From: Gammaproteobacteria bacterium
GTDB taxonomy: Bacteria > Pseudomonadota > Gammaproteobacteria > Pseudomonadales > Pseudohongiellaceae
DNA length: 47,788 bases
Assembly: GCA_018698975.1 (NCBI GenBank)
Contig: JABIPQ010000119.1
Span: 1 to 47,788, forward strand
Direction of reading: 5' to 3'
A program made the position numbers and the translations under genes. How positions within the stretch are numbered: the first letter of the stretch is position 1; every line of letters begins with the position of its first letter. Of this stretch, positions 40,401 through 47,788 are shown piece after piece. A model generated the notes under the pieces. That model saw only the letters and a program-made list of their open reading frames with translations, searched no databases and had not been told where the DNA came from.

Positions 40401-41123
40401 ATGCGAATTCCCAGAATTTACCTGACCCAATCCCTGCAAGCAGATAACGAAGTACGGCTGGATCCCCGTGGTGCACATTATTTATTCTCGGTGCTGCGTA
40501 TGAAGCCTGGCATGTCGCTTATCGCCTTTGATGGCTCAGGAATGGAATATCATGGAACTATTAGTGAGCTGAATAAAAAATCGGGTCTCATCTCTGTAAA
40601 CGAGTCGTGTAGGCCAGATACTGAATCACCTCTGAAAACCATTCTTGGGCTCGGCATATCAAGGGGAGAGCGCATGGATTATGCCATTCAAAAAAGCACA
40701 GAAATGGGCGTGCAAATTATTCAACCTTTGTTTACAGAACATTGTGAGGTCAAACTGGATGACAAAAGAGCAGATAAAAGGCGCGCTCATTGGCAGCAAA
40801 TAAGTATCAGTGCCTGTGAACAAAGTGGGCGAGTTATGCCACCGCAAATTTGCCCGCCCCTGTCTCTGAATAATTGGCTGGAGGAAGTGTCTTGCCAGTA
40901 CAAATTTCTGCTGGATCAGGAGCAGCAGGGAGTCATTGAAGACATAAAAAACCCTCAATCTGTTGCCTTGTTGATTGGCCCGGAAGGAGGTATTTCAGAC
41001 AATGAAAAAGCCCTTGCCATAAGCAAGGGCTTTTACGGTTTAAGCCTGGGTCCGAGGACTCTCAGGACAGAGACAGCACCAGTTGCGGCGCTAAGCCTGT
41101 TTCAATTCCTCTGGGGGCGCTAA
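40401..41123 (+). CDS. rsmE: 16S rRNA m3U1498 methyltransferase
   Basis: A 240-residue SPOUT-fold methyltransferase that modifies U1498 of 16S rRNA. The start ATG 40401 (MRIPRIYL) is chosen over TTG 40392. The PUA-like N-terminus has GAHYLFSVLRMKPG. The trefoil-knot C-terminal domain has LLIGPEGGISDNEKALA and LGPRTLRTETAPVAALSLFQ, the SAM-binding hallmarks. The coding sequence contains a perfect 12-bp hairpin at 41006-41034, within the NEKALAISKGFY stretch, described separately. It converges on glnK with a 27-nt gap. Confidence 0.96.
   Translation: MRIPRIYLTQSLQADNEVRLDPRGAHYLFSVLRMKPGMSLIAFDGSGMEYHGTISELNKKSGLISVNESCRPDTESPLKTILGLGISRGERMDYAIQKSTEMGVQIIQPLFTEHCEVKLDDKRADKRRAHWQQISISACEQSGRVMPPQICPPLSLNNWLEEVSCQYKFLLDQEQQGVIEDIKNPQSVALLIGPEGGISDNEKALAISKGFYGLSLGPRTLRTETAPVAALSLFQFLWGR
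41006..41034 (-). terminator. Perfect terminator-like hairpin inside rsmE, probably ends glnK transcripts
   Basis: The stem AAAAGCCCTTGC pairs with GCAAGGGCTTTT around a 5-nt loop, all 12 pairs perfect. On the minus strand it is followed by a fifth T (GGGCTTTTTC), giving a classical intrinsic terminator for glnK, whose stop lies about 117 nt away. On the plus strand it sits about 90 nt before the rsmE stop, where it could shorten some rsmE messages. Confidence 0.7.
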
Positions 41124-41150
41124 TTAAGTCCTCTTTTAAAAAGGAAGACT

Positions 41151-41522
<372 letters not shown>

Positions 41523-41630
41523 CTAATCTGCCTTTGCATTGCACGAGTATAAGCTAGTTAAGTTAAAAAAACGATTCCCCGTACTGCTCACCTGAATTAA
41601 ACTTTCTCAACCCAACAATAGGTAATTACT

Positions 41631-41909
41631 ATGCTAAACAATGAGTTCCTAAACGATCTGAGTAACAGGATTTCCAAGCTGATTCCTATGGCTACCAGTG
41701 TCAGGGAAGATGTCGAGGGCAGTATTCATGAGGTCCTGCAAAGTGCTTTTTCGCAACTAAATTTAATCACCCGGGAAGAGTTCGATGCTCAGCTTAAGGT
41801 GCTTGAAAGAGCAGAAAATACCATTGCAGCACTGGAAGTAAAAATTACTGCCCTGGAGGAAGGCCAGGAAATGATGCCCCGCTCTGCTGTGGAAAACGAA
41901 AAGCAATAG
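41631..41909 (+). CDS. ubiK: Ubiquinone biosynthesis accessory factor UbiK (BMFP family)
   Basis: A 92-residue protein of the BMFP/YqiC family: an amphipathic N-terminus (FLNDLSNRISKLIP) followed by a helical region and a C-terminal coiled coil (LKVLERAENTIAALEVKITALEE) that makes trimers. UbiK binds UbiJ and lipids and helps the aerobic Ubi complex. The Ubi-type hydroxylase at 37549 fits this role. Its last 65 nt overlap, on the other strand, with the end of comM. Length is normal and the frame is clean to TAG. Confidence 0.9.
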   Translation: MLNNEFLNDLSNRISKLIPMATSVREDVEGSIHEVLQSAFSQLNLITREEFDAQLKVLERAENTIAALEVKITALEEGQEMMPRSAVENEKQ

Positions 41910-43389
41910 CCTCCATCAGGTGACTCCTGCCAATGTCTGTGGCGTCATCCAGGTCTGCAATTGTTCGCGCCATTTTCAGAATTCTGAAAAAAGCCCTGGT
42001 AGATAATTTAAATTGTTGCATGGCCTGTTTCAGTCGCTGCTCATCCTCTGAAGATAATTTGCAGTGTTTACGCATTTCAGCCTGACTTAAAAAGGCATTA
42101 TTTTTTCCTGCCCGGGCAAATTGCCGTGCACTCGCCTGCGTTACTCTGGCTCGGATTTCTTCACTGTTTTCACTATTTTTTTGATTGCCTTTCAGTAAGC
42201 GCTCCCGGTCATAGTCACTCAAGCTTGAAACATTTACGTGCATATCAATCCGATCCAATAGCGGTCCGGAGACCCTTGCCTGATATTGCCTTACCTTTTC
42301 TGTGCTGCAACGGCAGCGGCCTTCCGTGTCGCCAAGATAGCCACACGGACATGGATTCATTGCAGCAATTAACTGAAACCTGGCCGGTAGCCTTACCTGA
42401 TAACTGGCACGGGAAATAGAAATATAGCCTGATTCCAGTGGCTCTCTCAGGACTTCCAGTACCTTCGGGCTGAATTCAGGGAGTTCATCAAAAAAAAGAA
42501 CCCCATTATGCGCCAGGGTTATTTCCCCCACTTTCAAGGTGCTTCCTCCTCCCACCAGGGCGACTGCTGAGGCGGTATGATGAGGAGCCCTGAAAGGTGG
42601 AACACGCCAGTATTCAGGTTTAAATGCCTTGGCGGCGATGGAGCGCAATGCTGCAACGGCCAGAGCGCCAGATTCATCCATAGGTGGCAAGATGGTACAA
42701 ATTCTACTTGCCAGCATGGTTTTGCCTGCTCCCGGAGGACCCAGCATCAGCAAATTATGATTCCCTGCAGCGGCCACAGTTAACGCGCGACGAGCCGCCG
42801 ATTACCCGATGACATCGCTCATGTCTTCATTGAAATACGGCTCACGCAAGGTGGTAGATGTTGGCCTTGCCAGCTCGCTGGCATGATTCAGAAGGCTTAA
42901 TACATCCAACAAATGCGGAGCAACAAGGGTTTTTCCCTTGCTAAGCAAGCCGGCTTCTTTTTCATTATCCTGGGGAATAATTACTTCATGCCCTGCATTC
43001 TGGGCCGCCATTATTCCCGGTAGCACCGCTGTAATTGCCCTCACTTCACCTGATAAAGCCAGCTCTCCAAGAAATTCGATGTCCTGCAAGCTCTCTGTAG
43101 GTAGCTGGCCGGAAGCCGCCAGAATCCCGATAGCAATGGCGAGGTCATAACGCCCACCACTTTTGGGAAGATCTGCTGGGGCAAGGTTAATGGTGATGCG
43201 TTTGTCAGGGAAATCCAGCTGTGAGTTGAGAAGCGCGCTCCTGACCCTTTCTTTGCTTTCCTTAACGGCTGTTTCCGGCAGGCCCACAATAGTGAATCCC
43301 GGGAGACCATTGGAAAGATGTGCTTCCACGCGCACCATTGGCGCGTCAATTCCTATATTTGCACGGGTAAGTACGACGGCTAGCGACAT
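41845..43389 (-). pseudogene. comM: YifB/ComM Mg-chelatase-like AAA+ helicase, interrupted by one in-frame TAA
   Basis: Read through, this is 514 codons plus stop, close to the 506 residues of E. coli ComM, the helicase that helps branch migration during natural transformation. The N-terminal part (43389-42805, 195 codons) holds the Lon/S5-like domain: NGLPGFTIVGLPETAVKES, INLAPADLPKSGGRYDL. It stops at TAA 42804-42802 in DVIG-stop-SAARRALTVAAAGNHNL, exactly where homologues have VIGQ. The frame is unchanged afterwards and gives Walker A GPPGAGKT, LFFDELPEF, NPCPCGYLGD and LLDRIDMHV. So one base change (CAA to TAA) explains the break. A GTG at 42777 could restart the AAA+ half. It may be a pseudogene, a read-through or a sequence error. 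The last 65 nt overlap ubiK on the other strand. Confidence 0.85.
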
Positions 43390-43567
43390 TACTCGATCCT
43401 TGAGTAAGGTGAGGCTTTCTGGCTGACAAAACGCCTGCAGAAATAACTAATAGATACTTATATAAATAGTGCAGATTTGGGTGTTTCGCAAATGCTGGCA
43501 ACAACTAAACGCCAGGCTGTCACTTTTAATGTAAAAGCCTGGGGTAAAAGGCGGGAGTTTTTATCAA

Positions 43568-44011
43568 TTACTGAACAGCGGAAAGTATGTAATCTACCGT
43601 TGCCATAACGTCTTCATTTGAGCAGCTCATGCAAAGACCTTTTGCTGGCATGGCATTATTGTTGAAGCCATTGATTGCATTTTCATAAAGCGTATCCATG
43701 CCTTTATCAATACGTGGCTGCCATGCAGCCGCATCCCCCATGATAGGTGAGTTATTAACACCACTGGCATGACAGGCAACACAGTAAGTATTATAGGTCT
43801 GCTCAGGGTCCTGAGAGCCGCTATTAGCAGCAACAGAAGCCATACCGAGGCCTCCGGCACAGGAGTCACCAACAACACAAACAGAGCCAGCTGGTGCGAT
43901 GCGTTCAATTATTTTGTCATCAGAAGCGGCAAGCAGCAGCCCTGAAAACACCATCATGATTGCTGTAATAAGTATCTTTTTTGAAAAGATTGATCCAGAT
44001 TGTTGAATCAC
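43568..44011 (-). CDS. Cytochrome c5-type monohaem protein
   Basis: A 147-residue periplasmic or membrane-anchored cytochrome with an N-terminal hydrophobic segment (about 12-29). The haem motif is C77-V-A-C80-H81, the distal ligand is probably Met121 in NAMPAKG, and the C127-M-S-C130 pair makes the disulfide typical of class I c5 cytochromes. A Gly/Ala/Cys-rich N-terminal linker (VCVVGDSCAGG) comes before the haem domain, as in c5 homologues of Gammaproteobacteria. It carries electrons, likely to a terminal oxidase. It is a single-gene unit between comM and the matrixin gene. Confidence 0.9.
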   Translation of the reverse strand: MIQQSGSIFSKKILITAIMMVFSGLLLAASDDKIIERIAPAGSVCVVGDSCAGGLGMASVAANSGSQDPEQTYNTYCVACHASGVNNSPIMGDAAAWQPRIDKGMDTLYENAINGFNNNAMPAKGLCMSCSNEDVMATVDYILSAVQ

Positions 44012-44105
44012 TGTAATTCCTCGTACTGTAATAATTGGGCCTTAAATGCTGCACCCTGGTGAAATTTGAGGCGGGGATTATACCTGTAATTACACTATTA
44101 CGGTA

Positions 44106-44121
44106 CTGACCCCAATTTTTT
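44106..44121 (+). repeat. Half copy of the CTGACCCC repeat
   Basis: CTGACCCCAATTTTTT matches one end of the inverted-repeat element at 8635-8705 (reverse complement GGGGTCAG). No partner arm is evident nearby. It lies between the cytochrome c5 start and the end of the matrixin gene, and may be a decayed remnant or a terminator part. Confidence 0.4.
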
Positions 44122-44131
44122 CGTGTGGGAA

Positions 44132-45577
44132 TTACTCAATGGCCAGGGTAATTGCTTTGCCATTAAAGTATATCTCCCCGGGAGCAGCATCAAGAGAGTA
44201 GCCCAGGAATATCTGAATTGTGAGGTCGCTTACACCAAAAGCCTCGGCTTTAAGATTCTTGAGAATAGAAAAGTTTTCCAGTGGCGCAAGAGCGCTGGTT
44301 TGACTAAAAGCGGGAATACTGGATAGCTTGTTAATTTGTTTAAATTTGCCTGCCGAGTTTTTTGCCAACTTTTGCCCACTGCTTAATAAAGCCAGGGTAT
44401 AAAAAGAAGCACTCTGGCCTACATGAAGAGGATCGGGCTGAATACTGGCAGAGACGTCAATGGTTTCAGATGGCAGGAAGCTGCTTTTATAAAGCATTCC
44501 ATCCGCTGTTGCTCCACCATGAAAAATACTCTTTGATGATGCCCCTGAGGCAGAGCTGGCCTTGCTCAGAATTGGTAAACTGTTATCGGAAATACTGATT
44601 TTATAGCTGCCGGTATTACCAGGACATTTAAAAGGCTCAACAAAGGTATTGGCCAAAACCAGGTACTCGCCAGCCGGAAAAGTCGCGGTGATCAGGGCGT
44701 CGCATTTTCCAGCAGAATCATCATCAAACTCGACACCATTTAATTTCTCATCGGTGACGATTAAAACAGAGTCCAACGCTGATGACTCCATCATAATATT
44801 CAGCCTGGTTTCTGTTTCGAGGTTAATCCGGTAAGTGTCCACAAAACTTGTGTCCTGACCGCCTCCATATAATTCAAGGACGGCACAATCACCCTCTACC
44901 AGAGAATCTTCAATGACAGAATTGGGAGACAAGTCCGCTATTGCACAATCCCCAGGCCCGCCATACAGGGAGTCGGCGCCAGCAATATCGTCCGCCTGCA
45001 ATGAATCCAGATTACCAATTGATGAGGACATCATGGCCTGCTCATTATCTTCATGACCCAGACCCAGAGCATGGCCCAATTCGTGAAGCGCAACCCGTCT
45101 GAAGTCTATTTCAGGCCGACGCGGACCACTGTAAATATCCCAGCTAAACGCATTGTTAAACAGAATATCTGTTTGATCAATGAGAGCAAAACCCAGGTTC
45201 CCGGGAAGTGCAATCGACAAAGTAAGCGCCAAAACACTTTGCCCAAATTCATTACCACAAACATCATCTGAAAAGTTCACGCCATTAAACGAGTCTCCAT
45301 TTCCCTCTGGAAAATCCATATTTTCAGCATTGGCACTATAACCTTCACAAGGGTCCACAAAAGTAGAATTTATCAGAAATGAGAACGCCGTTTCATCAGA
45401 CCATTGCGCCAATGAATCTTCAAAGCCATCATTCCAGGAAATTCCGGAAGGAGCCAGGCCTGGAATATCGACAAAAAATGTCGCCTCTGCGTCTGGCCAG
45501 CGATTACCATCGAGATTAAACGCCAGGGCGGCGGCAGGAATACATATTAATGAAATGAGACCAGTGGCTTTACGCAC
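44132..45577 (-). CDS. Secreted matrixin-type zinc metalloprotease
   Basis: A 481-residue protein with a signal peptide (ATGLISLICIPAAALAF). The catalytic domain (about 22-205) has the metzincin motif H165-E-L-G-H169-A-L-G-L-G-H175 and a Met-turn at Met183 (AMMSS). This is the arrangement of matrixins, which use three His for Zn2+. A Ca/PPC-like beta domain follows (about 215-330, ETRLNIMMESSALDSVLIV, GEYLVLAN). The last 150 residues are low in recognisable motifs. No canonical pro-peptide with a Cys switch is seen. It lies 3 nt after the start-side gene at 45581 in the same direction, so the two are one operon. The substrate is unknown; a secreted or outer-membrane target is plausible. Confidence 0.88.
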   Translation of the reverse strand: MRKATGLISLICIPAAALAFNLDGNRWPDAEATFFVDIPGLAPSGISWNDGFEDSLAQWSDETAFSFLINSTFVDPCEGYSANAENMDFPEGNGDSFNGVNFSDDVCGNEFGQSVLALTLSIALPGNLGFALIDQTDILFNNAFSWDIYSGPRRPEIDFRRVALHELGHALGLGHEDNEQAMMSSSIGNLDSLQADDIAGADSLYGGPGDCAIADLSPNSVIEDSLVEGDCAVLELYGGGQDTSFVDTYRINLETETRLNIMMESSALDSVLIVTDEKLNGVEFDDDSAGKCDALITATFPAGEYLVLANTFVEPFKCPGNTGSYKISISDNSLPILSKASSASGASSKSIFHGGATADGMLYKSSFLPSETIDVSASIQPDPLHVGQSASFYTLALLSSGQKLAKNSAGKFKQINKLSSIPAFSQTSALAPLENFSILKNLKAEAFGVSDLTIQIFLGYSLDAAPGEIYFNGKAITLAIE

Positions 45578-45580
45578 AGC

Positions 45581-46198
45581 TTAATCTCCTGACATGGTGT
45601 CAAGATATTCATAAACAGCATCACGTAACTCTTCTGGCGTTGAAGGACTATAGTAAGCTTGCTCAACAAGCTTATTGCTAAATTTCATATTGCGTAGCTT
45701 CACCGCTAAAATGGAATTTTTATTATCGCCAAGCTCCACTATATTTTGGCCATCACGATGTAATTGAGTTGCAAGGAATTCATTCCCTTTAATATCAGCG
45801 ACTATTCTAAAATGTCCTTGAGACCAGCCCGTTAGTGGGTTAACTGCTTTTATAGATCGATCTTCTATGAAATAAAAGCCACGCTCACCGGAAACAGGAA
45901 TGTCCTGGCCGGCAACGCTTACTGATATTCCATCTTGAAAACCGCCAACAAAATCCAGCTCTAAAAACTCTCCGGGTTCTTCACCCTTCAATACATCATC
46001 GACTTTGAGCAGCACACGTGTATAAATCAATTCCCCTGAAGCAAATGGCTTCACGGATATCACTTCGCCTTCAATGATCAGTTCAGAAAGACTTACTAAA
46101 GATTCAAAAGAAAGCTTTTGAATTGTTGTAGCCATAGAAAATGGGATGCTAAATAACAGAAATACAGAGTAAAACGATATCTTTAGATTAAATTTCAT
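45581..46198 (-). CDS. Secreted protein of unknown function, partner of matrixin
   Basis: A 205-residue protein from ATG 46198 (MKFNLKISFYSVFLLFSIPFSMA); a TTG at 46222 and ATG at 46213 are alternatives. The signal peptide ends at about SMA. The mature region opens IQKLSFESLVSLSELIIEGEVISV and carries VDDVLKGEEPGEFLELDFVGG, a pattern seen in secreted beta-barrel proteins found next to matrixin-type proteases. I do not know the family's function. The gap to the protease start is only 3 nt, so translation is coupled. It could be a chaperone, inhibitor or anchor of the protease; this is inference from position. Confidence 0.65.
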   Translation of the reverse strand: MKFNLKISFYSVFLLFSIPFSMATTIQKLSFESLVSLSELIIEGEVISVKPFASGELIYTRVLLKVDDVLKGEEPGEFLELDFVGGFQDGISVSVAGQDIPVSGERGFYFIEDRSIKAVNPLTGWSQGHFRIVADIKGNEFLATQLHRDGQNIVELGDNKNSILAVKLRNMKFSNKLVEQAYYSPSTPEELRDAVYEYLDTMSGD

Positions 46199-46229
46199 AG
46201 CTTTCAAAACCATTGTTGGCAATGTCTAT

Positions 46230-47315
46230 TCAGAATTGTGCCGATTGATAACTACCATCCATTACATCACGCCACCAGGGCTCATTATTCAAATACCATT
46301 TAACGGTCAGTGCCAGACCTTCTTTGAAATCACCTTCTGGTGCATAGCCTAATTCTGTGGAAATTCGCGAGGCATTGATCGCATAGCGCACATCATGGCC
46401 CAGCCGGTCTGCTACAAAGGTTATCAAGCTTTCGCTTAACCGACCCTCACTGGCCGGACTCTCTGGAAACCTTTGTTGTAAATCGGCATCTTCAGCAATT
46501 AATTGATCTACGATTTCACACAATAATTTTACCGTATCAATATTGGTCCATTCATTATTGCCTCCTATATTGTAGGTCTCACCATGCGTACCATTTTGCA
46601 TTACCAGTTCTATACCACGACTGTGATCATCCACATATAACCAGTCTCTTATCTGCAAGCCATCGCCATAAATAGGGAGAGGTTTTCCTTCCAGAATATT
46701 TAATAAACAAAGTGGCAGGAGTTTTTCAGGAAACTGGTAAGGTCCATAATTGTTGGAACAATTACTGGTGGTTACCGGCAAGCCAAAAGTATGATGATAT
46801 GCTCTCACTAAATGATCAGAACTGGCTTTACTGGCTGCATAGGGTGAGTTTGGTGCATATTGGGTAGTTTCCGAGAAGGCCGGATCATCAGGGCCGAGGC
46901 TACCATAGACTTCATCTGTTGATACATGATGGAATAACTTTCCTTCAAAGCCACCTACTTTTTCCCAGACATTCCTGGCCGCTTTAAGCAGCGAATGCGT
47001 GCCAACAATATTTGACTCAATAAACGCATCCGGACCTGTTATTGATCTGTCTACATGGCTTTCCGCGGCAAAATGAACGATTGTGTCTACATTATTGCCC
47101 GTGAGCGCCTCTTCTACCAAAGATTGATCACAGATATTTCCTTTGATAAAAGTAAATCTTGGTTCTACGCGAAACTCGGCCAGATTATTCAAATTTCCAG
47201 CATATGTCAGCGCATCAAGTACTATCACTTTCACATCTTTGTGTTTACCCAGCAGGTATTGTACAAAATTTGCGCCGATGAAGCCGGCGCCACCTGTTAT
47301 TAATACGTTTTTCAT
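46230..47315 (-). CDS. rfbB: dTDP-glucose 4,6-dehydratase
   Basis: A 361-residue short-chain dehydrogenase-like enzyme that makes dTDP-4-keto-6-deoxyglucose, the second step of dTDP-rhamnose synthesis. It shows the NAD site ITGGAGFIGANFV, the active-site segment HVSTDEVYGSL, the catalytic Y-x-x-x-K in YAASKASSDHLVRAYHHT, NCSNNYGPYQFPEKLLPL, and DWLYVDDHSRGIE for substrate binding. All key residues are present. Its ATG shares one nt with the rfbD stop (TAATG), so the two are translated together. The rhamnose probably goes into O-antigen or another surface sugar. Confidence 0.97.
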   Translation of the reverse strand: MKNVLITGGAGFIGANFVQYLLGKHKDVKVIVLDALTYAGNLNNLAEFRVEPRFTFIKGNICDQSLVEEALTGNNVDTIVHFAAESHVDRSITGPDAFIESNIVGTHSLLKAARNVWEKVGGFEGKLFHHVSTDEVYGSLGPDDPAFSETTQYAPNSPYAASKASSDHLVRAYHHTFGLPVTTSNCSNNYGPYQFPEKLLPLCLLNILEGKPLPIYGDGLQIRDWLYVDDHSRGIELVMQNGTHGETYNIGGNNEWTNIDTVKLLCEIVDQLIAEDADLQQRFPESPASEGRLSESLITFVADRLGHDVRYAINASRISTELGYAPEGDFKEGLALTVKWYLNNEPWWRDVMDGSYQSAQF

Positions 47316-47788
47316 TAATTCAATTTTGCCTTTTTAATTTCTGTTAATACTTCCTGCAATTGATCTTGCCAGGGAGCTGTACTTTGCCCCAGCAGACTTT
47401 CAGTTTTAGAGGAATCCAATGCTGAATATTCGGGCCTGGCAGCGGGTGTTGGAAATGAAGTCGTCGGAATTGGAATTACTCTGGTATCTGTATGCAAAAT
47501 TCCCAGTTTTCTTGCCTGTTTCTGAATCTCTACAGCAAAATCATACCATGTGATAACTCCCTTATCGGACCAATGGAATATCCCTTCTGCAGACTCGATA
47601 GCAGCAAACTTCCATATAATCCTGGCCAGACTTATCGCTGAAGTTGGAGAGCCATATTGATCATTAACAACACTGATCTCATCGCGGGCTTCCATCAACA
47701 TTAACATTGTGGTCAGGAAGTTTTTGCTGAAGGGTGAATATAACCAAGATGTGCGAATAATAATGGAGTTATCTGGATGATAGGCAAG
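47315..47788 (-). CDS. rfbD: dTDP-4-dehydrorhamnose reductase (N-terminus beyond window)
   Basis: The open frame runs from the window edge through 157 codons to TAA at 47315. Visible are IIIRTSWLYSPFSKNFLTTM, EISVVNDQYGSPTSAISLA and EGIFHWSDKGVITWYDFA, all characteristic of the C-terminal half of RmlD/RfbD. The N-terminal NAD-binding half is missing only because the window ends. It makes dTDP-L-rhamnose in the last step. The upstream ATG cluster at 47707 is internal, not the start. Confidence 0.95.
   Translation of the reverse strand, partial: LAYHPDNSIIIRTSWLYSPFSKNFLTTMLMLMEARDEISVVNDQYGSPTSAISLARIIWKFAAIESAEGIFHWSDKGVITWYDFAVEIQKQARKLGILHTDTRVIPIPTTSFPTPAARPEYSALDSSKTESLLGQSTAPWQDQLQEVLTEIKKAKLN

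Overview
The window is a chromosomal segment of a gammaproteobacterium, most likely from the broad Pseudomonadales/Cellvibrionales side of the class. The best evidence is gene order. rppH-ptsP-lgt-thyA-folA and glnK/ubiK/comM are arranged much as in Pseudomonas relatives, and the housekeeping proteins (GlnK, RsmE, UbiK, cytochrome c5, RibA) look gammaproteobacterial. Signal peptides, a Tat signal, lipoprotein and LPS-sugar genes and TPR/vWA envelope proteins fit a Gram-negative envelope. There are no rRNA, tRNA, CRISPR or complete transposon genes in view.

Layout. (1) 1-5.5 kb, minus strand: a truncated DUF1587/DUF1592-type haem protein, a Tat-exported metallo-beta-lactamase-fold protein with a degraded metal site, an unknown secreted protein, a half-size UPF0016/GDT1 cation transporter and two tandem exported methyltransferase-like proteins. 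(2) 5.6-11.4 kb, minus strand: an OFA-type MFS transporter, an Nramp-related transporter lacking the usual metal-site motifs, a ThDP-dependent lyase/decarboxylase-like enzyme and an exported MBL-fold hydrolase with an intact metal site; this reads as an organic-acid uptake and catabolism module. (3) 11.9-25.4 kb, plus strand: a tight seven-gene operon coding for a vWA/glutamine-amidotransferase-like membrane protein, a caspase-fold protein with no catalytic Cys, a TPR gluzincin metallopeptidase, a MoxR AAA+ ATPase, a DUF58 protein, a BatA-like vWA protein and a 1237-residue DUF4175-like membrane protein rich in Gln and Gly. It ends in a heptamer repeat and a terminator. (4) 25.5-27.5 kb: small secreted or metabolic genes, one of them (an SMP-30/NHL-type propeller) broken by an in-frame stop, then REP elements. 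(5) 27.5-34.5 kb, minus strand: a lipase-like hydrolase, folA, thyA, lgt, ptsP, rppH and gcvH. (6) 34.7-37.4 kb: a Fur-box-controlled iron(III) ABC permease and binding protein with no ATPase. (7) 37.5-44 kb: a ubiquinone-type hydroxylase, ribA, a DUF1499 protein, rsmE, glnK, ubiK, a comM interrupted by one ochre codon, and cytochrome c5. (8) 44.1-47.8 kb, minus strand: a matrixin-type metalloprotease with a small secreted partner, then rfbB and the end of rfbD for dTDP-rhamnose synthesis.

The most novel-looking part is the MoxR/vWA/pseudo-caspase/metallopeptidase operon, which looks like an envelope-located chaperone-protease assembly of unknown purpose. Other points worth following are two genes interrupted by in-frame TAA codons where homologues read on, heptamer arrays of the type NNRCAAG at the 3' ends of three genes, a perfect terminator-like hairpin inside the rsmE coding sequence that probably serves the convergent glnK, and several enzymes whose active-site residues have been replaced.
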